Positions 10,407-23,026 of a DNA stretch of 64,000 nucleotides are shown piece after piece. The notes below the pieces were generated by a model. It was not told the origin of the DNA and did no database searches. It saw only the letters and a program-made list of their open reading frames with translations. The stretch is from Venturia oleaginea. Lineage: Eukaryota; Ascomycota; Dothideomycetes; Venturiales; Venturiaceae. The position numbers and the translations under genes are program-made. The first letter of the stretch is position 1. Each line of letters opens with the position of its first letter. The DNA lies in contig JABMLP010000036.1 of assembly GCA_013176395.1 (NCBI GenBank), forward strand, positions 150,387 through 214,386, written 5' to 3'.

Positions 10407-13400
10407 ATGTCTGACGGGAACGCAGCGCCCGTGTCAAGGACCGGGAGAATCACCATTGATCAAATCCTGAATATGCCCTACGATGCCCATGCTGAAGATC
10501 TGCCGCATCGTGGCCGCCGGAAACCCTCTCCTGGAATCGGTCTGCTCTCGCGAACCCTGGTTAAAGCTTCCATGACAAAATGGATCTTCTCTGTAAGAAT
10601 ACGCAGTGCCGACCAGCACGAGCTTCTCTTCATTGGAGAAAATGAAGTTCGAATCAAAGAAATTTTGCCCCATGGTGAACTTCGCCGTCTTACTTCCATC
10701 AAGAACTTTCCCTCGCAGATCCGAGCTGCTGCCGTTCTTGGAGAAGAACTGGAACTGACTGAAGCTACTGATGAGCCAGCCATCAAATTGGAATCTCCAC
10801 AGGGCTCGCCGAGTGGGAAGATAGCAGCGCCTACAGTACGCGCTGTGAGCTCCGCCAAATCCACGATATTGCCTCCACAAGTACTGGTCCTTGCATTGGA
10901 ATCGGCCGAGCTTCGTTTCCTCATCTTCGACGCCAGTCATCCAGACCGTCTCCACTTCCGCCAGACGTCATTTCCTCTTCCCATTTACAGAAGTCTGAGG
11001 AAAACTCCAGGAAGGACAATTTCAGTGGACCCACTCGCTCGTGCTATGGTCGTATCTGCTAGCAGCAACACCATCTTGGTCTATCAGCTAAAAAATACGT
11101 GGCAACTTCAGACTGAGTACGCAATCAACCCGCAGCAATGGAACCCGATTTCGTCAGAACGACATCTTGAGGTAGACGGCGACATCCTCGCTATCAGCTT
11201 TCTTCACCCCGGCCCTGGAAACGAGCATCTCATCATTTTGATCATCGTGGCCATTGTCGGTGGCGTCAGCAAACTCAGCTGCTGGAGATGGACGCAATCT
11301 CAAGGTTTGGAAGGCATCAGTCCGGTTGTTCAAAGCATTAGTTTGCCCAAAAGTGAGACAGAATTCTCTGCGTCTTCTGAGTTTCGTTCACCAACTGAGA
11401 CAGAACCTGAACACTGCAATCTGATGATTCCGATGGCCAACTCCCCGAGCTTTCTCTTGGTCCATGGAAGCCATGTGAGCATCTGCCGAAATATTCTGAG
11501 GGGCAAACCAGATGTAATGGAAGTCCCCCAGAAGCCGTGGGAACAGGATCCAAAACACTGGGCCAGTTCCTCTCGCAGACCGGCTTACACTTGTTGGACC
11601 AGATGTGCTCGAATTGCTTCGTGGAAGAACAAAGGGAATGATTCTCTATATCTCATCAGAGAAGATGGCATCATCAGGAATTACACGCGTGGAGATAACT
11701 ACGGAACAGGGTCGCTAGGTGCTGCTGGACAGTTCGACGGCACTGTCTCCACGGCTGTGTCTAGTTTCCTGCTTCACCTCAAGCACCCAGATTTCCTTGT
11801 TGCGGCTGGAGATATGTGCAATGGTCAAGTAGTTTCTGTAAGCACTTTGAAACTTTTCATGGTGCTCTTGGCTAACCATCGGACCAGTTTGGGGATGGTG
11901 GTGGTGTAAGTGTAGCTGTACAGAATTGAGAAGCCGGTTTTGACTGTGAATATAGTCCAAGTCCAGAGCAGAAGCCATGGGATTGAAAGTCGAGCGCACT
12001 TTTCCGGATTGGGCGCCCATCATGGACTTACAAATCGCCTCGCCTTCTGGACACAACGGAGGAGAGCTCTCAAAGCGCCCCAATATTTTTGCTACGTCTG
12101 GTCGACAACCCTACGGGGCCATCTCGGAACTTCGGAAGGGCCTGGAAGCCAAGATATGCATTGAGGTTGATCTGAGTCAACACGATGGTCTTACCGGCTC
12201 TTATGGCTTATGGTCATTTCCAGACCCATTCAACGAATACCTTCACTTTTTCTTGGCTTATCCGGGTACCACGACGGCGTGGAGTTTGAATACGCAGGAT
12301 GAATTGGAAACATGCGAGCTGAATCTGGGTCCGGAAAGCGCTACTCTGTTGGCGGCTATCACGCCAAATAACTTTGTTATTCAGGTCACAGAAAATGCTC
12401 TCTTAGTCTCTTCATTGGCCGAGCAGAGTCCGCTCAGCCCACTCGAGATACCGGAATTTCCTCAAGGCTCGCGAATTGTTGCCGCCGAGTTCGACGAGCA
12501 AAGTTCAGTCCTACTACTCGCAGTGCGCAATGGAGATCGATTCTATCTGGACTTGTTTGTTCTTCCTACAGCTTTGGGTGCTCGTGCGGTCGTTAGAGTT
12601 AGCGCACCTCTTGCTTTGGAAGCTGATTTAACATGCCTGGCGCTGTTCAAGGACCAAGGTAACTTATCCGCGGTCACAGCTCTCAGGGACGGGAAGCTGC
12701 ATATGTTTTCAATAAACTTCACGTCTGGTTTGCGCCCGTCTGGTAAAACTCCGATCGACCAGCATGGAAGCACCCAGATGACACCTATCGCTCAAAGTAT
12801 TGTTGTCGTGTCCACTGGGGCTGGCAATATGAGGGAACAGCGACAGCTCATCGCATGCGGTTTGCGAAGCGGCGATCTATTCACTGTGGAATTCGAGATG
12901 AGCGGCCATGGTGTGAGCAGAATTCCTTGTGAGTCTCCTCGACCACCCCATTCACCTCTGCTAACATTGCACTGCCTGGGAAAATACGAAGACCATCAAG
13001 CTTGGAGCAGGGCCTGTAACTATATCTCCACTCGAAGAATCCAGCGCGTTTGCCCTTTGTGGCCATGATGCATGCCGCCTCGATTTTGTGTCTTCGGCGA
13101 AAAACCCTGTCGTCTCCAGTATCTTCCTTTCAGATATGATGAGCCCAGACCTGATCCCCCCGAAACTTTCCGCGATCAAGAAGCTCAAACAATCCGGTGT
13201 CAGCTCGACGGACATTGCTTGTATAGATGGCAGCACGTTACGAATCGCGATCTTGGACAACACCTTACGCGTTGTTCGACGAAGAATTCCTCTAAACAGA
13301 AACATCAACTCTTCCGAGTCATTGGGTCCGCAGGTGGAGCCATCTGGTACTCCACAATTGCTGTTATATTCTCACCGTTTGGATGCTTTAATTATTGGTA

Positions 13401-14917
13401 GCGTCAAGTATGAGCGCAAAGTCCTCTCGACCACATATCCAGGACCAACAGCACCCTATCTGGGGATGCGCACAAATCGTGGAGTTTTGCAATTCATGCC
13501 ATTAGGCAACGAAGACATGCCTCCAGGAATCGGAGAAGTACAGCCGATAGTCAAGAGCACATTGATAGAACTTCTTCCTGGGGAGAAGCCTCTGACAATG
13601 GTGGAATTCAGATATAGGAGAGACTCGGAAAGGCCAGCCTATTCAGGGTATCACCATTTTCTGCTTGCTGGGACTAAACGGAGGCATGAAGATGGAAAGC
13701 AAACCGGTCGGCTGCTTTTCCTTCGACCCACTCGAAAGCAGAATAAGACCATTGAGGTGGACATGCCGATCGAAAGGGCCTTTGATTTCCCGATTCGAGC
13801 GTTGGCGATCTGTGATACCAAGATTGTTATGAGTGGCGACAAAATGATCACTGTTTATGAGCTTGCCAACCTTCCAGGACGGTAAGAAACATTCCAGGCT
13901 CCTGTATCGAAAAGTACTGACGATTCCAGTGGACTACGCCTGAACACACTTGCCAGCGCCAAATTGATGTCACACGCCATCAACCTCACCACATGCTCGC
14001 CATTCATTCGCGCAACAACGGCCGCCGACTCCATACAAACATACAAGCTTGAGCCCAAGCCATCAGCAAAGGACCCGACACAACTACAATACAGCCTCCG
14101 CTTGTTCTCCAGCGACAGTCTCGTACGAGAAGCGTTAACTCACCTTCCTCTTTACGTGCCACTCCCATCACCTCATCCCACCCGTATCTCCTCCTCACCA
14201 ATCTCAGCCCTTCTCAACACTTCAGAAAACCCAAACATGATCCTCGCCTCCGACCGCTCCAGCACCGTCTTCGCTCTCCTCCATTCGGAAACACAAACGT
14301 ATCAAATAGCGAGTCAAACCCTCTTCGAATTAACGCTTCCGCAATCCGTAACCCATTTCGCCAAATCACGCCCCATCCGTCCCCCATGGCGCGCCATCAC
14401 GGACTCAGGCGTCCTCGAAGCAAATATTTTAGGTTCTTGTACCGACGGAACAGTCTACCAATTCACAATCATCGACGACAAAACGCGTCTCCTCCTCAAA
14501 TTCCTCGAAAACCTCGTCAAATGGGACAATGAAGAAGATATACGCTGCGCCCGAGCCGGGAAATGGCTCGGTACGGGCAACGAACGTATAATCATCGACC
14601 CGGAATGGGTTGAGGGCGAGGAAAAAAGGAAAACCTCGTACGCGATTAATGGTGATTTCTTGGAGGTATTTTTAAAGGAGGGTGGGGAGAGGGTGTTGAA
14701 GTGCATGTTGACTCGACGCGAGAGACCCGGCGGTGACGGGGCTGACGATTATAAGAGTAGTAAGGTTTGGAATGGGAATGAGATGGAGACGAGGGTGAAG
14801 CGGTTTGGGGGTTTCTTGGAGAATATACTTGGAGAGGATGTCGAATTCGATGATTTGGAGGAGAAGGTGGAGAAGTGTGTCGAGTGGTTGGCGGGGGTCA
14901 TGATTGAGTTGCTTTGA
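10407..14917 (+). CDS. MMS1/CPSF_A (DDB1-like) multi-propeller DNA repair protein
   Basis: Five exons joined here: 10407-11837, 11888-11905, 11956-12912, 12992-13881 and 13930-14917. They give about 1,427 residues (1,467 if the upstream ATG at 10287 is used). The N-terminus (ITIDQILNMPYDAH, then ELLFIGENEVRIKEI) and the region around NWAPIxD-like DWAPIMDLQ fit the MMS1_N family. That is the fungal relatives of DDB1/CPSF160 that scaffold cullin ubiquitin ligases in replication-damage repair. Introns 1, 2 and 4 are 48-50 nt. Exon 2 is only 18 nt. The third junction is less sure: GTGAGC at 12913 with AG at 12991 keeps frame into TIKLGAGPV; GTGAGT at 12929 with AG at 13010 also works. Family is inferred from motif pattern, not a search. 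Confidence 0.75.
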
Positions 14918-15440
14918 TTTGTGTGTGTTGGCATGGTGCGTATTTTGGGAGGGTAGAGCGCTGTTTTTCTGTGTTGCATGTATACGAACGAGTCTATGGG
15001 AAAGTCGCTTTATACTCGATTGAACCTTTTCACTCTCTTTAAGTCGTAACTGACATAATCCGCCGCTGAGCCCAGATTGGATGGGATAGGGCCAAAGCTT
15101 GAGGTTAATGGAACAACAAATTTGGACGAAGTCAAGTTTGTGACTATTAACAAACTAATAAAGTGGAGGGAAAACAGCAAAGACTTTTGTATCGAAGAAA
15201 AAGGTCAAAGAAAATTGGGATATACGCGTGTCCTCCGTCGCTGTGCAAAGAAATGCTCAACGTCGCGTAGCCTCTGCGCACACAGTCGAGAACATACACT
15301 CCGAGTCCCCCACGTCGAAATCGTACATCGGCTGACAGGATCAGCCCCAAGACCTGAAATTATACTTTCATAATAAATCAACTCCACGCAGATAACGCAC
15401 ATAGCCAAGCGGCAATCATAACCTCATGTCAGCATCCCAT
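14918..15440. other. Convergent 3' intergenic region
   Basis: Lies between the stop of the MMS1-like gene (plus) and the stop of fhl1 (minus). No supported ORF, repeat or RNA gene was seen. It should hold both 3' UTRs. Confidence 0.5.
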
Positions 15441-18400
15441 TCAAACATCACCATCAGTCTTCTTCGCCTTCTTAGCCTCAGGAATTTTGGCCTGCGGACT
15501 TGGACCTCTCTTCACACCGGTCTGCGGCGCCGGTGGCGCGCCCAAGGCAAGAGCTGCTCCAGGTGGGGGTGTCAATGGCTCCACAGCTGGTCGAGTCGGT
15601 GTTGCAGGTCCGTTGCTGTTAGCACGCGCAACAATGCCATTGAGCCTTTCTGACAACTGACTCAATTGTCCCATATTCGCCGTCGGCGCCTGGGAAGTAA
15701 AAGACATAGTAGGCTTCGAAATTGAGGCAGACATCGTCGGGGCTGTCATGGGTGGTGATGGTTTCGGAGCAGTGACTGAGGGTGCGATTGCAGGTGGCGA
15801 GGCTATTGGAGCAGTCAGCGACGCGTTGGGTCGAGATGCTGAAGCCGGAGCTGTGCCAGACGTGTTGATGCAGGATGGCGGACCTGCAACTGAATTGCTC
15901 ATGGGACCAGTCGTAGGGTTGGCAGAGGGGCTTCCAGGCTTGCCGATGAGCATTCCCACCAAGCTGGCTTCAGCTGGCCGTGGTGGCTGTGTCTGGCCAT
16001 GTGGAGGACCACTCTGAGCAACCGGTGGACCCGCAGGGATCAAACTACGATTGTAAGGCTGAGTGTTACTTGTCGGTGGTGGTGTATGTGCCGGTGGTGG
16101 TGTATGTGCCTGCGGTGGCCAGTATGCTGTTGCTGGACCTGTAGGCGGAGTGTAGCTCTTAAGACCCGGTGCCACGCCAGAAGGTGAAGGATAGCTTTGT
16201 GGTCCTGCAGTCGGTAGAGCTTTAGCAGCCATGAAAGCGGTCGCGGTCGTATTGGCTACAAGAGACGTAGTATGAGGCGGAGCTTGGTGCATCGGTGCAT
16301 TTTGGCTGGGAGTCGCTTGCCTGGGCGGGCCTTGACTCTGACGAACGATGGCCTCGAAATTTGTGATGACCATTTCTTCCTCGGGATGTCTGGGAGTGGT
16401 TCTCATTTTCTCAGGCTCGAGAACGCGCTTGATTCCATTTTCGACGATGATTGTCGCCTTCTCGCTACCAATTCCTTCTTTGGTCGCGATGGTAGCACAA
16501 AAAACCTTCCTGAAAGTGTCTATGACGTCCTGCGATGGCATTCGAGCCGGTCTCGGAGCGGACGACGCGGTGTGATGAGCTTGTCCAGCATGATGGGGAT
16601 ATCCAGAGTGGTGTGGCTGCGTTTGATTGTGAGTTTGTCCCAGAGGAACAGTTGTCGTCGGTGAGCCATGCGCATTAGGTTGATTAGGGCGATAACCAGG
16701 CTGATAAGGCGGGGGCGCAGAGTAAGGTGCTTGAGGAGGGTTTCCTTGAGAAGGATGACCTGGAGGAGGATGTCCTTGAGGAGGATGCGCTGGAGGGGGA
16801 TATGCCTGAGGAGCGTGTGATTGGTACGGACCAGGTCTTGGTGGCTGCGATGGCCCATTTGAAGGTCCACCCGGCGTATTATTATCCTTGGCATACGGCG
16901 AGGAGTATGAGTGAGGTTGGGGAGCGCCTGGTGCAATAGGTGCTTGGACAAGGGATGGTGGCGGCTTTACAGCAGCTTGCTGTTGCTGCAAACTAGGCGG
17001 GCCCATGTTTCCAGGTGGAGGACGCTGAGTTGCATAGCCTTGGGGATGAGCGCCTTGTGGGAAATTCTGAGGAGCACCAGAAGGTGGAGCAGTATGTGGA
17101 GTAGCGTGCTGTGGATACTGATACTGTGGGTACTGTGGTGGATAGGCTTGGTTGTATCCATTTGGCGGGGCTTGCGGTGGTGGAGTCTTCTTCTTGCGTT
17201 CTCGCTCGATAGGCACGCCTTCTTGAATACCCCACAACCATCCTTTGCCCTCTTTCTCAACCTTTCGAAATGCCTGTCGCAAGATTAGTCAATCGTGATT
17301 GTCTACACATCCATTCAATATACCTCATGCTGCCCAAGATTGTGACGGACGCTACTCTGCCATCCATTACTTGTAGTGCGAAACTTGAAGTATGGATACT
17401 TGCGCTCGATAGCACTGTAGATCTGTTGCAGATTCATCACCGCATTTGGGCAGGCCTTGATGGCTTCATAGATGAGATAGACATAATTGGGCTGAGGTCG
17501 CTGGAGCTGTTCTTCTGTGTAGTCTTCAATCTTCATTTCCGGCGAGGGCGAACGTGGAGGCCTGGGCATTCTGCTGGACTTCTTGTCGTCGTCTCCATCA
17601 TCGACCTCGATGTCTTCTCCTTGAGAATTCTTACGAGGGCGTGGCTTGGGTGGCTTCGTCTCTGGAGGTGGAATCTGCGATGGATCAAGGCCAAGCTTGA
17701 TAGCCTTCTCTCGTTCTTTGTTCTGCTTAATGAGCAACGCTCGCTCACGTTTCGACATGACACCATCTTTTGGCGGTCTGCCTGGTCCTTTCTTTCTCGC
17801 TGGAATGATCAGGCCAGCTGGCAGTCCTGGCACCGTGACTTCCTCTCCATTTTGCATGGGCATATCACGGTTGATTCTGGCAGCGGGAGGTTCCTTGGCC
17901 GGCTTGTTTGCTTCGGCGATCGGGGTCTTCGATGGCTCTTTGCTGGGCTCCTTGAGTTCATCAACACAAGTGGCGTTGTCAACAGCAGTCGCATTTTCGG
18001 CCTTGGGTTCCGTGGGCGCCGGTTGTTTGGATGGCTGTTTTGAGGGTGTTTTGGCGGGACGTTTCTCTGCTTGCTTCGCTGCTGTTTCCTTTGCCAGTTG
18101 AGCTTTTGCTGCTTTTGCGGCCTCCTTGGCTTCACGAGCCTCACGCTTAGCTTTCTTTGCTTCCTTCTTAGCTTTGAGTGCACGACGATCCTCGCGGCGT
18201 TGTTCAAGCGCGCGTTCGTGTTCCTTTTCACGCTCCTTCGCTTCAGCTTCGGCTCTCGCTTTCTGTTTGCTACTGAATTTGATCTTCAGCTTTGTTCCTG
18301 ACTTCTCAGGCTTGGCAACTCCAGAAGGCTTGCCGGAAGATTTCTGCGCCTTGGGAGCTTTCGCCTTGAGTTTCTGACGAGTGGTTTGAGGAGACTCATA

Positions 18401-20233
18401 GTCGACCTCGTCATCGTCGTCCTCTTCTTCGTCGTCGATATCAACGTCCCAATTGTGCTCGTCGTAGTATGTGTAGAGATCAGCTTCCTCGGACTGCAAG
18501 TCTCCCACAATGCTTTCATCATCGTCAGCGACGATGCTTTCACCGCGAGTGTCCTCGAAACTGAAGCTCATTCGGCCGCTGACACTTCCCAAATCCTCGT
18601 CTACCTCACCATCGCTCATTGGTACAGTCGGAAGCACAAACTTCATGCACACCCCTCCAATCTGAATCTCACTGCCATCGTGTAGTGCGACACTATCACC
18701 CCTACCACAATGGTTGCCATTATGGAACGCACCATTTCTTCCGTACACACCCATCTCAAAGTAGCCCTTTTCAAAGTTGTATGCGATGCGAACGTGTTTG
18801 CGTGAGATTCCCTTCCCTGTTGGAAGTGGTTCTTCCTCAGTTATGGGTGGATGAATAGGGATCAAGGGCGTGTAGGTGGGATCGGGCATATGGACCATTG
18901 GATCTAATGGTGCAGTCATGTTAGGGTCGACGGTAGCGAGAAACGGGTTCTGATTGGCAAATGCATATTGATTTTCGACATGGGTCGTCGAGTTCTTGCG
19001 TGAGAGATGGCTTTGGCTGGATGAGGTTCCGGTCGAGCGAGACTTCTGGCCTTTCTTCCGACGCTTCTTGTTCAAACTGATGTGACCGTCGTCTTCACCA
19101 ACAATGCCTCCCTGTTCGCTGACGAAGCTCCGTGCGACACTCGCGCCGGCATCCATCATGGTTTGACGTCCTGGCGTTAGACTTGGGCTTCTCTTCTTCC
19201 GTGGTTTTGCCATGCTCTCCTCAAATATCTGTTGATGAGCTGTGTTGGTTTGAGCAACCCTGAATGCTCGCATGTCTCGTCCCAGCTCGACAGCATAGGT
19301 AGTCATGTAGAAGTGACCGTCCAGGAATTCAAGCTTTGCAAAACCCGTGGCGGGAGCCGGTGGCTGCACAGGCGGCACGTAGGAGTCCATGAATTTGACT
19401 GCTGCTCCTTCGAGAGCCGGAATGAGGTCAAGGCCCGGGAGAAGGCCGAAGCTCATATTCATGTTGAGATGCGTGTTGAAGCTGTGGAATGATTGTGTTG
19501 GGTCAAGCAGGGCCGTGTTTGTGGCCGAGTTGAATGAGCCGGCAGTAGACAGATGCTGCGATTGAAAGTGTCCAGCACCCAGAGGAAGTTCTCCGTTGAG
19601 TTGAGGATCTATGGGGAGCTGTGTGAGGTCCACTACGGGGGCAGGCTCTGCTGTGGTGGTAACTGTTGGGGCGTCGGTCGCGGGCTCATTGAGGGTGTGC
19701 GGACTTGGCGCACTCTCGTTTTTCTGGTCATCGTTGGCAGAAGGAGCTTGGTTCTTTCCTTGCTCTTTCTTCATGTGTTCAGCCGTCTCTTTGTTGGGTT
19801 GGGGTTGCTCCTGCTCCTGCTCCGTCTGGTCGGTGCGAACAGGGCCGTCTCCGATATGCACAGACTCGGACCTGACGTTTTCGACTGTAGAAGTATCTTG
19901 GACCATGGTTGCGGTGCTGTCTGTGTCGCCAATGCGCTCTGCGATATTGCTATTGGGCGCATGTTGAAGGGGATTGCTGAAGGGCAGAGCTTCTAAGACT
20001 CCATGGTTGCCGTCGGTCGGCAACAGCGCGGTCGGAACGCAGAAACAGTTGAAGTGGACGTGGAAGGGGCAGCTCAGGGCAAAGGCGCTGGTCGGGTCGG
20101 TGTCGAGGGAGAGGAGGTGGTCGTCCACAAGGAAGGTGTCTGGGTGGTCGTCGGTTGTCTCTTCACTCTGCGTCTCTGCGCCCGGAATGCCACTCCAGTG
20201 GACATTACCCGCTGAAATCTTGGCTGTCTGCAT
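15441..20233 (-). CDS. fhl1: Fhl1-type FHA plus forkhead transcription factor
   Basis: Two exons on the minus strand (20233-17324 and 17273-15441) around a 50-nt intron (GTATAT...CAG, branch GACTAAT). The intron splits the forkhead domain exactly between NLGQHE and AFRKVEKEGKGW. Order: Ser/Thr-rich N-terminus; FHA domain near 18620-18860 (KGISRKHVRIAYN, YGRNGAFHNG); long Lys/Ala/Glu-rich coiled stretch with acidic DDEEEDDDDE; forkhead (YVYLIYEAIKACP, QIYSAIERKYPYF, GWQSSVRHNL); then about 600 residues rich in Pro/Gln/Ala. FHA followed by this divergent forkhead is the Fhl1 arrangement, a regulator of ribosomal protein genes in yeasts. Start choice is uncertain: ATG at 20233 is used, and 19906 is also possible. 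Length about 1,580 residues. Confidence 0.85.
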
Positions 20234-20543
20234 TTTAGCTGATGAAAATTGCTTCTCCGCAGTGCAGGGCGCCTCGCAAGCGAGATGGATGTACTCGGTG
20301 AGCAAGGGAGAACAGCGACCCGTCCTGACATTACTCTAAAAGTCCTCTGAGCATTACTCTAGAGTCCTCCAAGTCTCTGGTGGAAGACGGGAAAGCTTCA
20401 ACGCTGCACAACCTCGACAGTCTTTTCTTTGGCACGACCCGCCATTCTTTACCATCGTACCATCGCATGAGGGAGCGGTGTAACCAGCAGTCAATGAATT
20501 TATCCAGGATCTGATCTTGGTGCATGAGTCACAAAGCTCCAGA

Positions 20544-21319
20544 ATGGCACCAAGAGGCAAAAAGAAGGACATCGCCGCAGCCTCAACCACGGAACGACGA
20601 GCTCTGCCCAACTGGCCTGTCTTGCAACCCCTCCTGCCATCTATCCACCTTACCCTCCAACATACTGTTCCTGGCCAGATTGTGACTATCCCTTATCTCT
20701 GGACATCGACATTGTGCAAAAACTACCTATCCTTTCTCTCGTCACTTCCACTAGCAACAACTCCTGGAAAGCCAAAAAGGGGCGATGCTGTTCGGGTCAA
20801 TGATCGTTTTCAAGTGGATGACGCTGCCTTTGCGGAACGCTTGTGGAGTCAAACGGCCTTGAAAGAGCTAATCACAGGTCAAGCAGCTGGGGCTTCAGAG
20901 AAGGATAGAAACAAACTATGGGGTGGAAATATCGTTGGTCTGAGCCCTAACATTCGCGTCTATCGCTACACGAAGGGACAGTTCTTTGATCAGCACTGTG
21001 AGTCACTTCTTTGCCTCCTCTTCTGTAGTTTTAATAGCTCATAAAACCAGACGATGACTCCAACAATGTGGTGATTCCAGGAGAACCCTCTATCAAGGCA
21101 AAAACTACATGGACGCTTCTGCTGTACTTGACCTCTCCCGCTACAGGCTGTATCGGTGGCGAAACAGTCTTTTACCCTGACCCGCTCAGGAAAGGCAAAA
21201 ATGTCGTGACTCCAGAGCCTATTTCCATTGGGCTCGAAGTAGGCATGGCTCTTTTGCACAAACATGGCCAGGACTGCATGCTGCATGAAGGTAGGGAAGT
21301 GGTTCAGGGCGAGAAATGA
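20544..21319 (+). CDS. 2-oxoglutarate/Fe(II) dioxygenase (prolyl 4-hydroxylase-like), cut short by TGA
   Basis: Two exons, 20544-20997 and 21051-21319, around a 53-nt intron (GTGAGT...CCAG). The joined frame reads FFDQHYDDSNN, giving the H-x-D iron ligands. The distal His is in DCMLHEGREV, and TTWTLLLYLT is the usual core strand. Family members end with G-x-KWVIRSDLCV, whose Arg holds 2-oxoglutarate. Here GEK is followed by TGA (21317-21319), and the next codons read VIRSDLCVT then TGA at 21347. So TGG for Trp has become TGA and the 2OG-binding Arg is lost. It may be a recent pseudogene, a sequencing error, or rare readthrough. The first exon begins MAPRGKKK. It lies divergent from fhl1. Confidence 0.75.
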
Positions 21320-21573
21320 GTTATCAGAAGCGACCTTTGCGTGACCTGAACTCGACGTATCTATGCACCTGGACTCCAGATAGATGGCGAGGAGAGGAAG
21401 TAACGCTTTCCGATAACTCCTGTACGAGCTTGCGCTTTGAAACATATCGAGGCATTATCGGACCTTCGCCGCTGTTTCTATACCTCAAAAGCCATCAATA
21501 CATTTTCCTTTCAAACGAGGCGGCGAACTCTTTACTCAATATTCGGATCAATTCAAGGCCTTCACAGCGCCTT

Positions 21574-22990
21574 CACAGGGTTCCTCAAATCTGACTGCGC
21601 AGGGCGCTCGGACCCACCATTCCATCTCAATTTCCACGTATACACCAACTTATCGCTCAATTTACCACCACCATGGCGCCTAGAACACCCAAAAGAAAGA
21701 CTGCAAGGCGAGAATATGGCACCACGGAGGGAATGCGATTTTTTCAGACCTGGGATTGCAAGAATGAGGCCGACGGCGTCGGTACAATCGCATACCTCCC
21801 TAAAATCAATATACTAACTTATACCGCACGTAGTTGGCTTAAACTACGAGAACTTATTGGTGATGCAGCATTCATATCACAGAGAAAGAGCAATTGCATC
21901 ATAGGGCGGCCTACCAAAGTATCTGCTTCAGGTCTTACCCGCCTTACGAACCAAGATGACCCCATACACGAAAAAGGCTGGCAGGAACAAGCCAATTGCT
22001 GCCCCGGTAAGCCTTCCGCAAAGACATTACAGCGTCACGTATACAATGCAGGGGCTAGGCGATTCAAGAAGCGTTATCAGAAGCAGATATCCCAGGCAAA
22101 TCGGCCAAAGAGGGTTGAATACGGTAAAGAACACGAGAAAAAGACCATACTAGGCTTCTGGAGTTGGATTTGGTTCACAGACGAAGCCCATTTTCAGTCA
22201 AAAGAACTCGCCAATGCACCTGAATAATAGCTACGCTTTCCAGGGCAAGAGAGAGGTGTCAATGAGGAGCTAGAAGGCGTTTTGGATGTTACTATTCACG
22301 TCGCCGGCGGCATCTCATACAACAAGAAAGGAAACCTCATATTCTACAAGGATCCGGCTGAGCCATCACAGAAGGTCCGTAGGCAAGTCAAGCAGCCTAA
22401 ACAACTCAAATACGAGCTGGATTCAGTGTACCAAGCCCGGCTGAAGGTCTGGCAAGACCTTAAGGCAAAGGAGGACGAAACACCAAAAGGAAACTGCATG
22501 ACACAGGTTTTCTACGCCAAAAAGATACTGCCGCAACACATTGAAGCTATTCAGGCGTTGGAGAAGCGTCACCAGCGCAAATACTGGCTTCAAGAGGATG
22601 GTGATCCTTCTCACGGAATCAAGTCACCTAACAGTGACCCTGCAGTCATAAAAAGAGAAGCAGACCTTCTATTACTTATTCACCCTCCTCAATCATGTGA
22701 TCTAAATCCCATTGAGTCTTGTTGGAACATCATTAAGTCCAGATTAGCTGGCAGGAGGTGGTCGTCGGTGGCTCATTTCAGGGCTGAAATCCAGGCAGAA
22801 TGGGACAAGATAACGCTCACAATGATACGGAAAAGGATCAGAGAGATGCCAGAGAGATGTAAGATGATTCAGCAAAAACCAGAGATCTATTGCAAGTCAA
22901 ACGTGTGGTAAATAGCATAATACATTCAAGTTCAAAAGATGGGATGGTGGGTCCGAGCGCCCTGCGCAGTCAGATTTGAGGAATCCTGTG
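21574..22990 (+). mobile_element. Tc1-like DNA transposon with 54-bp inverted ends
   Basis: Terminal inverted repeats 21574-21627 and 22937-22990 match over 54 bases with two differences (outer part CACAGGRTTCCTCAAATCTG). The element is 1,417 bp and holds one decayed transposase gene. No TA duplication is evident. CTT lies directly outside both ends, which may be chance. It starts 225 bp beyond the would-be end of the oxygenase gene. Confidence 0.85.
21673..22911 (+). pseudogene. Tc1-like DDE transposase, broken
   Basis: DDE transposase of the Tc1/DDE_3 type. Catalytic residues are recognisable: Asp in WFTDEAHFQSK, Asp in LQEDGDPSHG, and Glu in CDLNPIESCWN, in two blocks. The first block (from ATG 21673) ends at stop codons near 22227, just after the first Asp. 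The second block continues in another frame from 22282 (VTIHVAGGISYN) to 22911. A related, more damaged copy is at 59550-60543. As written it cannot make an active enzyme. Confidence 0.8.
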
Positions 22991-23026
22991 CTTGATTCTC
23001 AAGCTGACGTAAGCAAATTTCCTCTC

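Noticed and set aside
15748..17288. Several long plus-strand ORFs opposite fhl1 exon 2
   Set aside because: They are mirrors of the low-complexity Pro/Gln-rich coding strand; they have no motifs or splice signals of their own.
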